NCBI RefSeq assembly: GCF_016591975.1
Contig: NZ_AP024169.1
Coordinates: 1,283,501 to 1,347,500 of the forward strand
Length of the DNA stretch: 64,000 nucleotides
Direction of reading: 5' to 3'
Source of the DNA: Anaeromicropila herbilytica
Lineage (GTDB): Bacteria; Bacillota; Clostridia; Lachnospirales; Lachnospiraceae
The notes under the pieces are model-generated. The model saw nothing but the letters and a program-made list of their open reading frames with translations, was not told the origin of the DNA and searched no databases. The translations under genes were made by a program, and so were the position numbers. Shown here piece after piece: positions 7,834 to 15,328 of this stretch (positions within the stretch are counted from its first letter, which is position 1; each line of letters starts with the position of its first letter).

Positions 7834-8280
7834 ATGAAAGTATCAACAAAAGGCATTTACGCGATAGAAGCAATGGTAGATTTAGCTATTCATTCAAAGG
7901 ATAGTGTTGAAAGTATAAAGAATATAGCAGAGAGAAGAAATCTATCTGAAAAATATTTAGAGCAAATCATTGGAGCATTAAGAAAGGCTGGATTGATATT
8001 AAGCACTAGAGGAGCAGGAGGTGGTTATCAGCTTGCTAGAGGTACAGATCAGATTACAGTGCTTCAAATATTAGAAGCAGTTGAAAATAATCTAAAGCCA
8101 ATTGAATGCTTATATAAAGAGACTGATTGTGGTATTGTGTGTACCAAGTGCGCAACAAGAGAATTCTGGAGTGATTTATGGGATAATATCGAGGTAGTAG
8201 CTACTGAGGTAACTTTAGAGCTGTTGGTAAAAGAAAGTGAAAAAGTGAATGAGACTACAGAGGTAGAGTACTATATATAG
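7834..8280 (+). CDS. Rrf2-family transcriptional regulator
   Basis: This 148-residue DNA-binding protein opens with the family's typical MKVSTKGIYAIEAMVDLA, which is why I start at 7834 and not at the ATG 12 bp earlier. The winged helix spans about residues 1-80 (LSEKYLEQIIGALRKAGLILSTRGAGGGYQLAR). Three cysteines in the right region (CLYKETDCGIVC, plus TKC) could hold an iron-sulfur cluster as in IscR, or sense cysteine metabolism as in CymR. No cysteine-synthesis or Fe-S gene is adjacent. The ribosome site is weak (GATGGG, 7 bases away), and the upstream DNA is highly structured, so control at the RNA level is possible. Confidence 0.88.
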   Translation: MKVSTKGIYAIEAMVDLAIHSKDSVESIKNIAERRNLSEKYLEQIIGALRKAGLILSTRGAGGGYQLARGTDQITVLQILEAVENNLKPIECLYKETDCGIVCTKCATREFWSDLWDNIEVVATEVTLELLVKESEKVNETTEVEYYI

Positions 8281-8281
8281 C

Positions 8282-8328
8282 AAATACGTTGCAGTTCAAT
8301 CGTAAGGTTGAACTGCAACGTATTTTTA
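8282..8328 (+). terminator. strong intrinsic terminator
   Basis: An 18-bp stem (AAATACGTTGCAGTTCAA and its complement) with an 8-nt loop and a TTTTT end follows the Rrf2 stop codon directly. Confidence 0.93.
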
Positions 8329-8383
8329 GTTATAACTAGTTACTATATTACTGTAATAAATAGAATAGAGCCATTCTTATAAT

Positions 8384-9559
8384 TTATTCAAGTGAAGAAT
8401 AAATTATCGAACGAAGTTTGTTAGTAACTTCAGGATTTGTACCACCACATTTTTGGATCATATATATCATGATAAGATTTTCTTTTGGATCGATGAAAAA
8501 GTAATTACCTGCCCATCCATCCCACCCATATTCTCCAATACTTCCATTACTTTTTGCTAACTCTTTGTTAATCATAGTACGCATAAGATTTGCATAGCCA
8601 TAACCTTGTAATTGAGGCCAATTATATCCTTTAGCTTGGATATCGGTTAATTGGTTGGTAGATATGTATTCAATTGTCTTTTTGCCTAGAATACGAACTC
8701 CATTATATATTCCATGATTTACTAACATGGAAGTGAATTTACTATAATCATCAATGGTTGAAACTAAACCTGCACCGCCTGATTCAAAAGCTGGTGGTGT
8801 TGAATAATCTCTCAAACCAAGAAAGTTCCAGTCAAATGGTACTATATTCTTCACATCATCTTTATATTCATAGATTAGAGAGAATCGATTTAACTTTTCT
8901 TCTGGTACGTAGAAACCTGTGTCCACCATACCTAAAGGTGTGAATATTTCATCTTGTAAATATTGACTGAACTTCTTACCAGTAATAACTTCAATAACAG
9001 CACCCATAATATCAGCGGAGGCACCATATCTCCAGCATTCTCCAGGTTGAAACTCTAATGGTTTTTGGCCAATCTGGTTACAGAAGGTAAGAGTATCAAC
9101 TCTCTCTCCACTATTTTCTTTTCGATCGACCTCGTCATAGAGTTCTTGCATAAGTGTTCCAACATAATAGCTACCGTCAGGATATACAACTCCTGAGGTC
9201 ATATTTAATAAGTCTTGAATAGTGACTTCACGAGTTACATCAACAAGACCTTGTTCCGTATATACCTTTTGGTTTTTAAAGCCATCAAGATATTTACTAA
9301 CAGGTGCATTCAGATCAAGAAGCCCACGTTCGTATAATATCATAGATGCTACGGAGGTAACAGGTTTGGTCATAGAATATAATCGGAAAATGGTGTCTTT
9401 TGCAATTGGCTTTTTATTTTCTTTGTCAGCAAATCCAAATGTTTCACGGTATACTTCTTCATTGTTATGAATAACTAATAAGCTGGCCCCTGCGATACTA
9501 TTTGAATCAATCTCTTGTTGAATAACAGGTGCCATATATTGTAGTTGTTTATTGTTCAT
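8384..9559 (-). CDS. serine hydrolase, class C beta-lactamase / esterase family
   Basis: This 391-residue protein of the PF00144 family includes EstB-type esterases, D-aminopeptidases and penicillin-binding-like proteins. The nucleophile motif SxxK is SMTK near residue 63 (FRLYSMTKPVTS). A YxN-like position is RYGAS near 178, and GGAGLVS near 262 is a typical structural turn. There is no signal peptide, so it should be cytoplasmic. The ribosome site GGAGGATAGT sits before the ATG. It is monocistronic. The substrate is unknown, and resistance to beta-lactams should not be assumed from family membership. Confidence 0.88.
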   Translation of the reverse strand: MNNKQLQYMAPVIQQEIDSNSIAGASLLVIHNNEEVYRETFGFADKENKKPIAKDTIFRLYSMTKPVTSVASMILYERGLLDLNAPVSKYLDGFKNQKVYTEQGLVDVTREVTIQDLLNMTSGVVYPDGSYYVGTLMQELYDEVDRKENSGERVDTLTFCNQIGQKPLEFQPGECWRYGASADIMGAVIEVITGKKFSQYLQDEIFTPLGMVDTGFYVPEEKLNRFSLIYEYKDDVKNIVPFDWNFLGLRDYSTPPAFESGGAGLVSTIDDYSKFTSMLVNHGIYNGVRILGKKTIEYISTNQLTDIQAKGYNWPQLQGYGYANLMRTMINKELAKSNGSIGEYGWDGWAGNYFFIDPKENLIMIYMIQKCGGTNPEVTNKLRSIIYSSLE

Positions 9560-9686
9560 ACTATCCTCCTATGTTTAATTAAAATTGTATTTTGCATTGA
9601 ATTATATCACAATAGTGTGGAATTAAAATGTAGAATATTATACAAAAAAAGGCTTAAATCATAGAATTCACAGTATAAGTGTATCC

Positions 9687-9715
9687 TTGACAAAATATTT
9701 AGAGAATACTATAAT
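9687..9715 (+). promoter_or_regulatory. consensus promoter of the znu operon
   Basis: TTGACA (9687-9692), exactly 17 bp, TATAAT (9710-9715): a full consensus sigma-A promoter. Transcription should begin near 9722, inside the palindrome at 9720-9740. Such a strong promoter implies that a repressor holds it off. Confidence 0.88.
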
Positions 9716-9719
9716 ATAG

Positions 9720-9740
9720 AAATGCAAATCATTTGCATTT
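9720..9740. promoter_or_regulatory. perfect palindrome at the znu start site, probable metal-repressor operator
   Basis: AAATGCAAAT and ATTTGCATTT are separated by one base (C). The arms are AT-rich and perfectly symmetric, as in Fur-family (Zur, Fur, PerR) or AdcR-like boxes, and they overlie the transcription start. Control by zinc or manganese is inferred from the operon; the regulator is not in the window. Confidence 0.65.
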
Positions 9741-9766
9741 GCATAAATGTTAATCGGAAGGATATA

Positions 9767-9829
9767 GTGTGAAATAAAACGCTTCACACCTCTGATTTAT
9801 ATGTCGCCAAAGGCGACAGTTAGGAGAAT
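9767..9829 (+). repeat. small hairpin leader repeat, copy A (carries the znuA ribosome site)
   Basis: GTGTGAA (9767-9773) pairs with TTCACAC (9783-9789). Then come TGATTTATATGT and the hairpin GTCGCC-AAA-GGCGAC (9803-9817), ending in TTAGGAGAA before the ATG. Clearly related sequence occurs at 44491-44554, 22775-22825 and, inverted, 20811-20845. Confidence 0.6.
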
Positions 9830-9832
9830 TTT

Positions 9833-10780
9833 ATGAAGAATAAATTAGTTATACTACTGCTTATCATGTTCAACATTGTATGGGTTAGTGCTGCACTTAC
9901 AATTTTCTTAAACAAGGACAAGAAAGAGGAAACAAATGAACTTAATATAGTAACAACATTCTATCCAATTTATACGATTGCAAATAATCTAGTAACGGGA
10001 ATTGATCATGTGAATTTAATCAATATGACTGAAAATGCAACTGGGTGCTTGCATGATTATCAGATGACAACCAATGATATGAAAAAACTTGAAAATGCCG
10101 ATATACTTATCATGAATGGCGGTGGAATGGAGAGTTTTATCGAAGATATTGCCAAAACATATCCTAATTTACGTATCATTAATGCTAGCGATGGAATTCA
10201 ATTAATCAAAGAAGCCAAAGAAGCAGATGAGGAATCAGTTAAAAAAGATGATGTAAAGGAATCAGAAGATTACAATGCACATGTGTGGCTTAATATGGAT
10301 AAATATCAACAGCAGATTGAAAATGTAAAAAATGGATTAATTAAATTAGATAGAAAAAATAAAAGTCTTTATGAGAAAAATGCTAAGGTTTATACATCAA
10401 AGATCAATCAGCTAAATCAAGAATTGAAAGAAACACTTTATAAGCCAGTGAATGATAAGGTGATTATATTTCATGATGCATTTTCTTATCTTGCAGAGGA
10501 GTTAGGGATTGAAGTAGCATATTCAGTTGAGATAGAAGCGGACACTTCATTAAGTGCAGGAGATATTGCAAAAGTAATAGATGAAATAAAGCGGAATAAC
10601 ATTAAAGTCTTATTGACAGAAAAGCAATACGGGGATGCCATTGCAAAAAGTATAGCAAATGAAACAAATGCTAAAGTATATACGATTGATTCTTTAGTTA
10701 GTGGTAAGCCTGATAAGGATTCGTATATTAATGGAATGAAGAAAAATATAGAGGTATTAAAGAAAGCATTATATGAATAA
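9833..10780 (+). CDS. znuA: metal ABC transporter substrate-binding protein (ZnuA/AdcA type)
   Basis: The protein has 315 residues. An uncleaved or lipid-free signal anchor (residues 1-26, no lipobox cysteine) is followed by a cluster A-I metal-binding protein. Histidines in the expected places are CLHDYQ near residue 74, AHVWLN near 150 and IFHDAFSYLAEELG near 213, and the late acidic ligand region is LLTEKQYGD near 265. The usual His-rich loop is replaced by an acidic stretch, EADEESVKKDDVKESED. It captures zinc or manganese outside the membrane for the ATPase and permease encoded downstream. The ribosome site AGGAGA lies in a repeated leader element. A 313-bp gap with a repeat separates it from the ATPase gene. 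Confidence 0.9.
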   Translation: MKNKLVILLLIMFNIVWVSAALTIFLNKDKKEETNELNIVTTFYPIYTIANNLVTGIDHVNLINMTENATGCLHDYQMTTNDMKKLENADILIMNGGGMESFIEDIAKTYPNLRIINASDGIQLIKEAKEADEESVKKDDVKESEDYNAHVWLNMDKYQQQIENVKNGLIKLDRKNKSLYEKNAKVYTSKINQLNQELKETLYKPVNDKVIIFHDAFSYLAEELGIEVAYSVEIEADTSLSAGDIAKVIDEIKRNNIKVLLTEKQYGDAIAKSIANETNAKVYTIDSLVSGKPDKDSYINGMKKNIEVLKKALYE

Positions 10781-10808
10781 GAACTGAGTAAATCAGTCTG
10801 TTATTAAT

Positions 10809-11053
10809 TGAGTGTCATAAGCTCTATTTTAGTTTACTCAGTGTATATTGCTGTATAATTATGAATTTAGGCTATCTTTCCCTCAAGCATCATATTTTTT
10901 ACAAGCCTCAGAACAAGGGAAAATACTCACTTATGTTCCTATTTTCCCTTTGAGTCTTGACAAAATATAAACGATACTTTCGGCCGAACTACGCCTAAAT
11001 TAATGATTATTCATCAATATACACATTTAAATTTTGAAGGCTTATGACTCAAA
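10809..11053 (+). repeat. ~240-bp intergenic repeat with terminal inverted repeats, copy 1
   Basis: The ends are long imperfect inverted repeats: GTCATAAGC at 10815 with GCTTATGAC at 11048, and GTGTATATTG near 10841 with CAATATACAC near 11025. Inside, AAGGGAAAATA pairs with TATTTTCCCTT around a fixed 14-nt loop near 10915-10950. The whole unit recurs in reverse orientation at 28170-28411. It carries no reading frame. It fills most of the gap between the substrate-binding and ATPase genes of the znu operon. Confidence 0.8.
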
Positions 11054-11093
11054 ATCCTATTATACTGATAACTAGAAAGGCATAGGTATATAT

Positions 11094-11888
11094 ATGAATC
11101 AGATAGAAAAAAACTCGATGGAATGTCAAACCAGACATAAGGAGCTTGAAAGTAATGCTTGCGGTTTACACTGTATCAAAATTAATCACATTGGTGTAAC
11201 TCTAGGCAAGGAGAACATTCTAAATGATGTTAATCTTCACATACATTGCGGTAGATTAACTTCAATTATTGGAAAGAATGGTGCTGGCAAGTCAACTTTA
11301 TTAAAGGCAATCCTGGGTGAGATACCTCATGAAGGAACAATAGAATTTAAAGATATTAAGAATAATGTATATCGTGATCTAAAGATAGGATATGTGCCAC
11401 AACATTTAAATATTGCAAAGAATACACCAACTAGCGTCTATGATTTAGTTGCAAGTTATATTTCGAAAGTACCTGTATTCTTTATGAAAAGTAAAAAGAC
11501 ATATTTAAAGATTAAAGAACAATTAAAGATATTTGAAGCAGACGAGCTCATTGATAAGGCAGTATGTGACTTATCTGGTGGTGAACTACAAAGAGTTCTC
11601 TTATCCATTGCAACAATGAATGAACCTAATCTTTTAATACTTGATGAACCAGTGTCAGGTATTGATCAGAATGGTATGGAACTATTTTATCAAATTATCG
11701 ATCGTTTAAAGCGTGAGTATGACTTAGCAATCATTTTAGTATCACATGATCTTAATTATGTAAAACAGTACTCTGATTATGTTGTCCTTTTAGATAAAAC
11801 TATTATAAAAGAGGGAACAGCAGATGAAGTTTTTCAAAGTAATACTTTCTATAAAACCTTTGGAAAACTAGTATATATGGAGGAATAG
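11094..11888 (+). CDS. znuC: metal ABC transporter ATP-binding protein
   Basis: This 264-residue ATPase has Walker A GKNGAGKST near residue 60, Q-loop YVPQHLN near 100, signature LSGGELQRV near 159, Walker B LLILDEP near 178 and H-loop VSHD near 219. It powers import through the adjacent permease; the permease ATG follows the stop by 2 bp. An extra N-terminal stretch of about 28 residues before the core contains several Cys and His (MECQTRH, ACGLHC), which is unusual and could touch metal. ATAGG lies 7 bases before the ATG. The downstream fold is complete. Confidence 0.9.
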   Translation: MNQIEKNSMECQTRHKELESNACGLHCIKINHIGVTLGKENILNDVNLHIHCGRLTSIIGKNGAGKSTLLKAILGEIPHEGTIEFKDIKNNVYRDLKIGYVPQHLNIAKNTPTSVYDLVASYISKVPVFFMKSKKTYLKIKEQLKIFEADELIDKAVCDLSGGELQRVLLSIATMNEPNLLILDEPVSGIDQNGMELFYQIIDRLKREYDLAIILVSHDLNYVKQYSDYVVLLDKTIIKEGTADEVFQSNTFYKTFGKLVYMEE

Positions 11889-11890
11889 AA

Positions 11891-12730
11891 ATGGAACTGA
11901 TATATAAACTATTAGAAACTATATTACCTTTTCATTTTATGGGGTATAGTTTTATGAAAAATGCATTTATAGCAATATTAATTATTACCCCACTCTTTGG
12001 AATATTGGGAACTATGATAGTGAATAATCGATTAGCATTTTTCTCAGATGCACTAGGGCATTCAGCTTTAACTGGTATAGCAATTGGTGTAGTATTTGGA
12101 ATATCAGATACCAATTTATCAATGGTAATATTTGCAGTTATATTTGCATTATTATTAAATTATATTAAGAGAAAAAATACCGTATCTACAGACACAATTA
12201 TTTCAGTCTTCGCGTCTTTGAGTACAGCGCTTGGACTTGTTGTCTTATCAAAGGGTGGTAATTTCTCAAAATATTCGAGTCTATTAGTGGGAGATATCCT
12301 AAGTATAAAACCAAAAGAAATACTTTTCTTAGTATTGATTTTTGTAGTAACTTTAATCTTTTGGGGATTTGCATTTAATCAATTACATGCAATAAGTTTA
12401 AATGAAACATTAGCAAAAAGTAAGAATATTCATGTTAATTTGATAGACAATATATTTGTAATTATAATCGCATTTATTGTTATGTTATCGATTAAATGGG
12501 TTGGTATCTTAATTATTAATGCATTATTGATATTACCAGCAGCAAGCAGTCGTAATCTCGCAACAAATATGAGGGAATATCATGCATTTTCAATTCTTAT
12601 ATCAATGTTCTCAGGAATTACAGGACTGATATTATCCTATTACAATAATACAGCTACAGGACCAACAATTGTTATCATCGCATCTGTTGTATTTTTTAGT
12701 ACTCTTTTATGTAAACCATATGTAAAGTAA
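11891..12730 (+). CDS. znuB: metal ABC transporter permease (ZnuB family)
   Basis: This 279-residue permease of the ABC-3 family has about eight hydrophobic segments. Typical features are FFSDALGHSALTGIAIG near residue 55, where the substrate path begins, and IKWVGILIINALLILPAAS near 200 before the last helices. It forms the membrane channel with the ATPase encoded 2 bp upstream and receives zinc or manganese from ZnuA. The ribosome site GGAGGAATAG lies inside the end of the ATPase gene, so the two are translationally coupled. No strong terminator follows; only a weak AATATCT/AGATATT hairpin is seen near 12752. Confidence 0.9.
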   Translation: MELIYKLLETILPFHFMGYSFMKNAFIAILIITPLFGILGTMIVNNRLAFFSDALGHSALTGIAIGVVFGISDTNLSMVIFAVIFALLLNYIKRKNTVSTDTIISVFASLSTALGLVVLSKGGNFSKYSSLLVGDILSIKPKEILFLVLIFVVTLIFWGFAFNQLHAISLNETLAKSKNIHVNLIDNIFVIIIAFIVMLSIKWVGILIINALLILPAASSRNLATNMREYHAFSILISMFSGITGLILSYYNNTATGPTIVIIASVVFFSTLLCKPYVK

Positions 12731-12913
12731 TGAAATATACCTTAATATCTCTAAAATAAATATTAAGATATTCTAAATATTCATAAATGATTCATAAGTT
12801 TATTTACATAAGAAGGAATCATACTTATAATAAACTATAGATTATTTGGATTATGGTTAAGCCAAAATGACATTATAAGTTGAATTTTTGAAATTAATTT
12901 ATAGTGTGTACAG

Positions 12914-12927
12914 TTTGGTATACCAAA
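12914..12927. promoter_or_regulatory. 14-bp palindrome before the YtvI-like gene
   Basis: TTTGGTATACCAAA is a perfect palindrome 19 bp before the ATG and a few bases before the ribosome site. It is a candidate operator, or it may be chance in AT-rich DNA. Confidence 0.4.
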
Positions 12928-12946
12928 TTACAGATGGGAGTTGTAT

Positions 12947-14071
12947 ATGAGAGAACCAAAGATTTATTTGAAATTAGTAATTAATATTTTAATCGCTTTA
13001 GTTGCTATAATATTACTTATTTATGTTGTACCCAAAATACTCGGTTTCTTTATGCCTTTTGTAATAGGATGGATTATTGCATGGATAGCGAATCCATTGG
13101 TTCGTTTTCTAGAGAAAAGAGTTAAGATACTTAGGAAACACAGTTCAGCAATTATTATCATATTAGTGTTAAGTGCAGTAATTGCAATTATTTATTTTAT
13201 TGGTAATTTTCTAGTTGGTCAAATTATAGGACTATTATCTGATATACCTAGTTTATATGATTCGACTGAAATACAATTAAGGAAGGCCTCTGAGAGCTTA
13301 CATGGAGTGTATAAAGTTCTTCCAAGTAATGCGAAACATGTGATTGATTCCTTTTCAGAGAATATCAATGTCTATGCGATGAATTTCATTAAGAAAATTA
13401 ATGTGCCATCAATCAATGATGCTGGATTGCTAGCGAAAAATGTAGCTGAGACTTTATTGATGGCTATGATTACTATAATTTCTTCTTATTTCTTTATTGC
13501 AGATCGGGATGATATTATAACATTTATAAAAAAAATAGTGCCAGAATCAGCAATGGAAAGATACAACAGTATTGTTAAGGTATTAAAGAAAGCAGTTGGG
13601 GGATATTTTAAAGCCCAATTTAAGATTATGATTATACTAATGGTAATTATGTTCTTCGGTTTTTTATTATTGAATATAGACTATGCGTTATTAATCGCAT
13701 TAGGAATCGCATTTATAGATTTCTTACCTGTATTTGGAGCGGGTGCGGTAATTCTTCCATGGGCCTTAGTAGATTTCTTAAATGGAATGTATATGAGGGC
13801 AATATTCTTAGTTGTCATATATTTAATATGTCAAGTTGTACGTCAAGTGTTGCAACCAAAATTAGTAGGAGATAGTATTGGAATTAGTCCCCTAACAACC
13901 TTATTATTTATGTTTATTGGTTATAAATTAAAAGGTGTATTAGGAATGATCTTTGGTATCCCTATTGGAATGGTCATTATTAACTTATATAAAGAAGGAT
14001 TTTTTGATGGAATTATCAATGAGATTCGTATAATCGTTGAGGATATAAATAAGTTTAGAAAAATCAAATAA
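12947..14071 (+). CDS. AI-2E family transporter, YtvI-type sporulation membrane protein
   Basis: This 374-residue integral membrane protein is preceded by GGGAG, 6 bases before ATG 12947; the TTG two codons upstream overlaps that site. Two N-terminal membrane helices, a soluble middle (about residues 85-150) and several C-terminal helices match the PF01594 layout. The late motif IDFLPVFGAGAVILPWAL near 255 and RQVLQPKLVGDSIGISPL near 300 are diagnostic. In Bacillus and clostridia this branch is named YtvI and is linked to sporulation; the transported substrate is not established. It is monocistronic, with a terminator 25 bp downstream. Confidence 0.85.
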   Translation: MREPKIYLKLVINILIALVAIILLIYVVPKILGFFMPFVIGWIIAWIANPLVRFLEKRVKILRKHSSAIIIILVLSAVIAIIYFIGNFLVGQIIGLLSDIPSLYDSTEIQLRKASESLHGVYKVLPSNAKHVIDSFSENINVYAMNFIKKINVPSINDAGLLAKNVAETLLMAMITIISSYFFIADRDDIITFIKKIVPESAMERYNSIVKVLKKAVGGYFKAQFKIMIILMVIMFFGFLLLNIDYALLIALGIAFIDFLPVFGAGAVILPWALVDFLNGMYMRAIFLVVIYLICQVVRQVLQPKLVGDSIGISPLTTLLFMFIGYKLKGVLGMIFGIPIGMVIINLYKEGFFDGIINEIRIIVEDINKFRKIK

Positions 14072-14096
14072 TATCGATAAAAAGATAAATGATATT

Positions 14097-14141
14097 AAAA
14101 AAGATTTAACTTTTGAAATTAATCAAAAGCTAAATCTTTTT
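14097..14141 (+). terminator. intrinsic terminator
   Basis: AAAAGATTTA-CTTTTGA pairs with TCAAAAG-TAAATCTTTTT, with one opposed mismatch and a U-run. It ends the YtvI-like transcript. Confidence 0.85.
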
Positions 14142-14284
14142 CATAATAACAAAGTTCAATTATAATATAAATTAGAATACAAGAATATTAAGATTAAAAG
14201 AAATAAAAAGAGAAGAATAGATACTAATAATCAAAATATGGTGGTAAAAAATACCAAATAAGTAATAAAAAGTCTAAAAATGTA

Positions 14285-14313
14285 TTGACCAGACCAATTA
14301 TTTTATATATGAT
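14285..14313 (+). promoter_or_regulatory. promoter of the Panacea-domain gene
   Basis: TTGACC (14285-14290), 17 bp, TATGAT (14308-14313), 35 bp before the start codon. Confidence 0.65.
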
Positions 14314-14348
14314 AAACATATGCAATATTATTTGGAAGGGAAAGTTTT

Positions 14349-15152
14349 ATGAAAGACAACGAACATTTGGATGCTAGGAGGCCAATTATTTCGATTGAAG
14401 AGATAAAAAGTATTTTATCAGACTTTAAAATAGGTAAGAAACCACTAGCAAAATTATTAGGATGGGGAGAAACGACGATTATAAGGTATATCGAGGGAGA
14501 TATTCCTACTATTGAATATTCAGATAAATTAAGAGCTATCTATGACAATCCGTACTACTATTATGACATCTTATTAAAAAATCAAGAAAATCTAACAAAT
14601 GTGGCATTCAAAAAAAGTAAGAAAGCTGTAATAGAAAAGCTAATGAATTCTAAAATACATATCATTACTCAATATATCATCAATCAAATGAAGGAAGAAG
14701 TTACGATGGGTGAAATTCAAACATTGTTATATTATATGCAAGGATTCTCACTAGCCTTTAACAATGAGCCATTATTTGAAGATGAATATTATGTGACAGC
14801 AAATAACATACCATATCTGAATTTATATGAAAGTTTAAAACTAAGGGGTATCAATTACTTAGAAATTGAAGAAGATTTACTAAGTGATAATGATAAAGTG
14901 TTAATAAATAGTGTGTTGAATGGTTTTAGTTGGTATGGGATGAAATTACTAAATTCTATGACATCTTATGAAAGATCTTTGCTTCGAATATCTAGAGATA
15001 AAGAAAATCACAAAATAATAGCAAAAGAAACAATAAAAATATTTTTTAAAGATATTATTATGAATTATAATATATCAAGTTTAAATGAGATATTTAGATA
15101 CTCAGATGAAAAGTTTCATGAATTTCGAAAAAGAGAAGCTATCTCCATATAA
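14349..15152 (+). CDS. Panacea (SocA-like) antitoxin-domain protein with N-terminal helix-turn-helix
   Basis: This 267-residue protein has an N-terminal DNA-binding region at about residues 15-60 (KKPLAKLLGWGETTIIRYIEG). From about residue 105 there is a Panacea/DUF4065 domain: ITQYIINQ, MGEIQTLLYYMQGFSLAFNN, a late NGFSWYGMKLLNSMTSY. Panacea proteins neutralise diverse toxins (SocA with SocB is the known case), and the HTH would autoregulate. No toxin gene is next to it: the neighbours are a permease and, on the other strand, a DUF2156-like gene. The ribosome site is GGAAGGGAAA. The fold assignment is good; antitoxin activity is inferred. Confidence 0.8.
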   Translation: MKDNEHLDARRPIISIEEIKSILSDFKIGKKPLAKLLGWGETTIIRYIEGDIPTIEYSDKLRAIYDNPYYYYDILLKNQENLTNVAFKKSKKAVIEKLMNSKIHIITQYIINQMKEEVTMGEIQTLLYYMQGFSLAFNNEPLFEDEYYVTANNIPYLNLYESLKLRGINYLEIEEDLLSDNDKVLINSVLNGFSWYGMKLLNSMTSYERSLLRISRDKENHKIIAKETIKIFFKDIIMNYNISSLNEIFRYSDEKFHEFRKREAISI

Positions 15153-15243
15153 TTAACGAAAATTAAAACTTGAAAAATAAATAAATATATTGCATATTTA
15201 ATACAATACTTTATTGAGTTAATAATAGAGGTCTAATTCAAAA

Positions 15244-15307
15244 GATAAGAAGAGGGATGTTTGAAATATTCATTACATGGATATTTCAAACATCCCTCTT
15301 CTTATTG
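15244..15307. terminator. bidirectional terminator
   Basis: A stem of more than 20 bp (GATAAGAAGAGGGATGTTTG and its complement) lies between the convergent genes ending at 15152 and 15329, with T-rich ends in both directions. Confidence 0.92.
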
Positions 15308-15328
15308 TATATTAAAAATTATGATATC

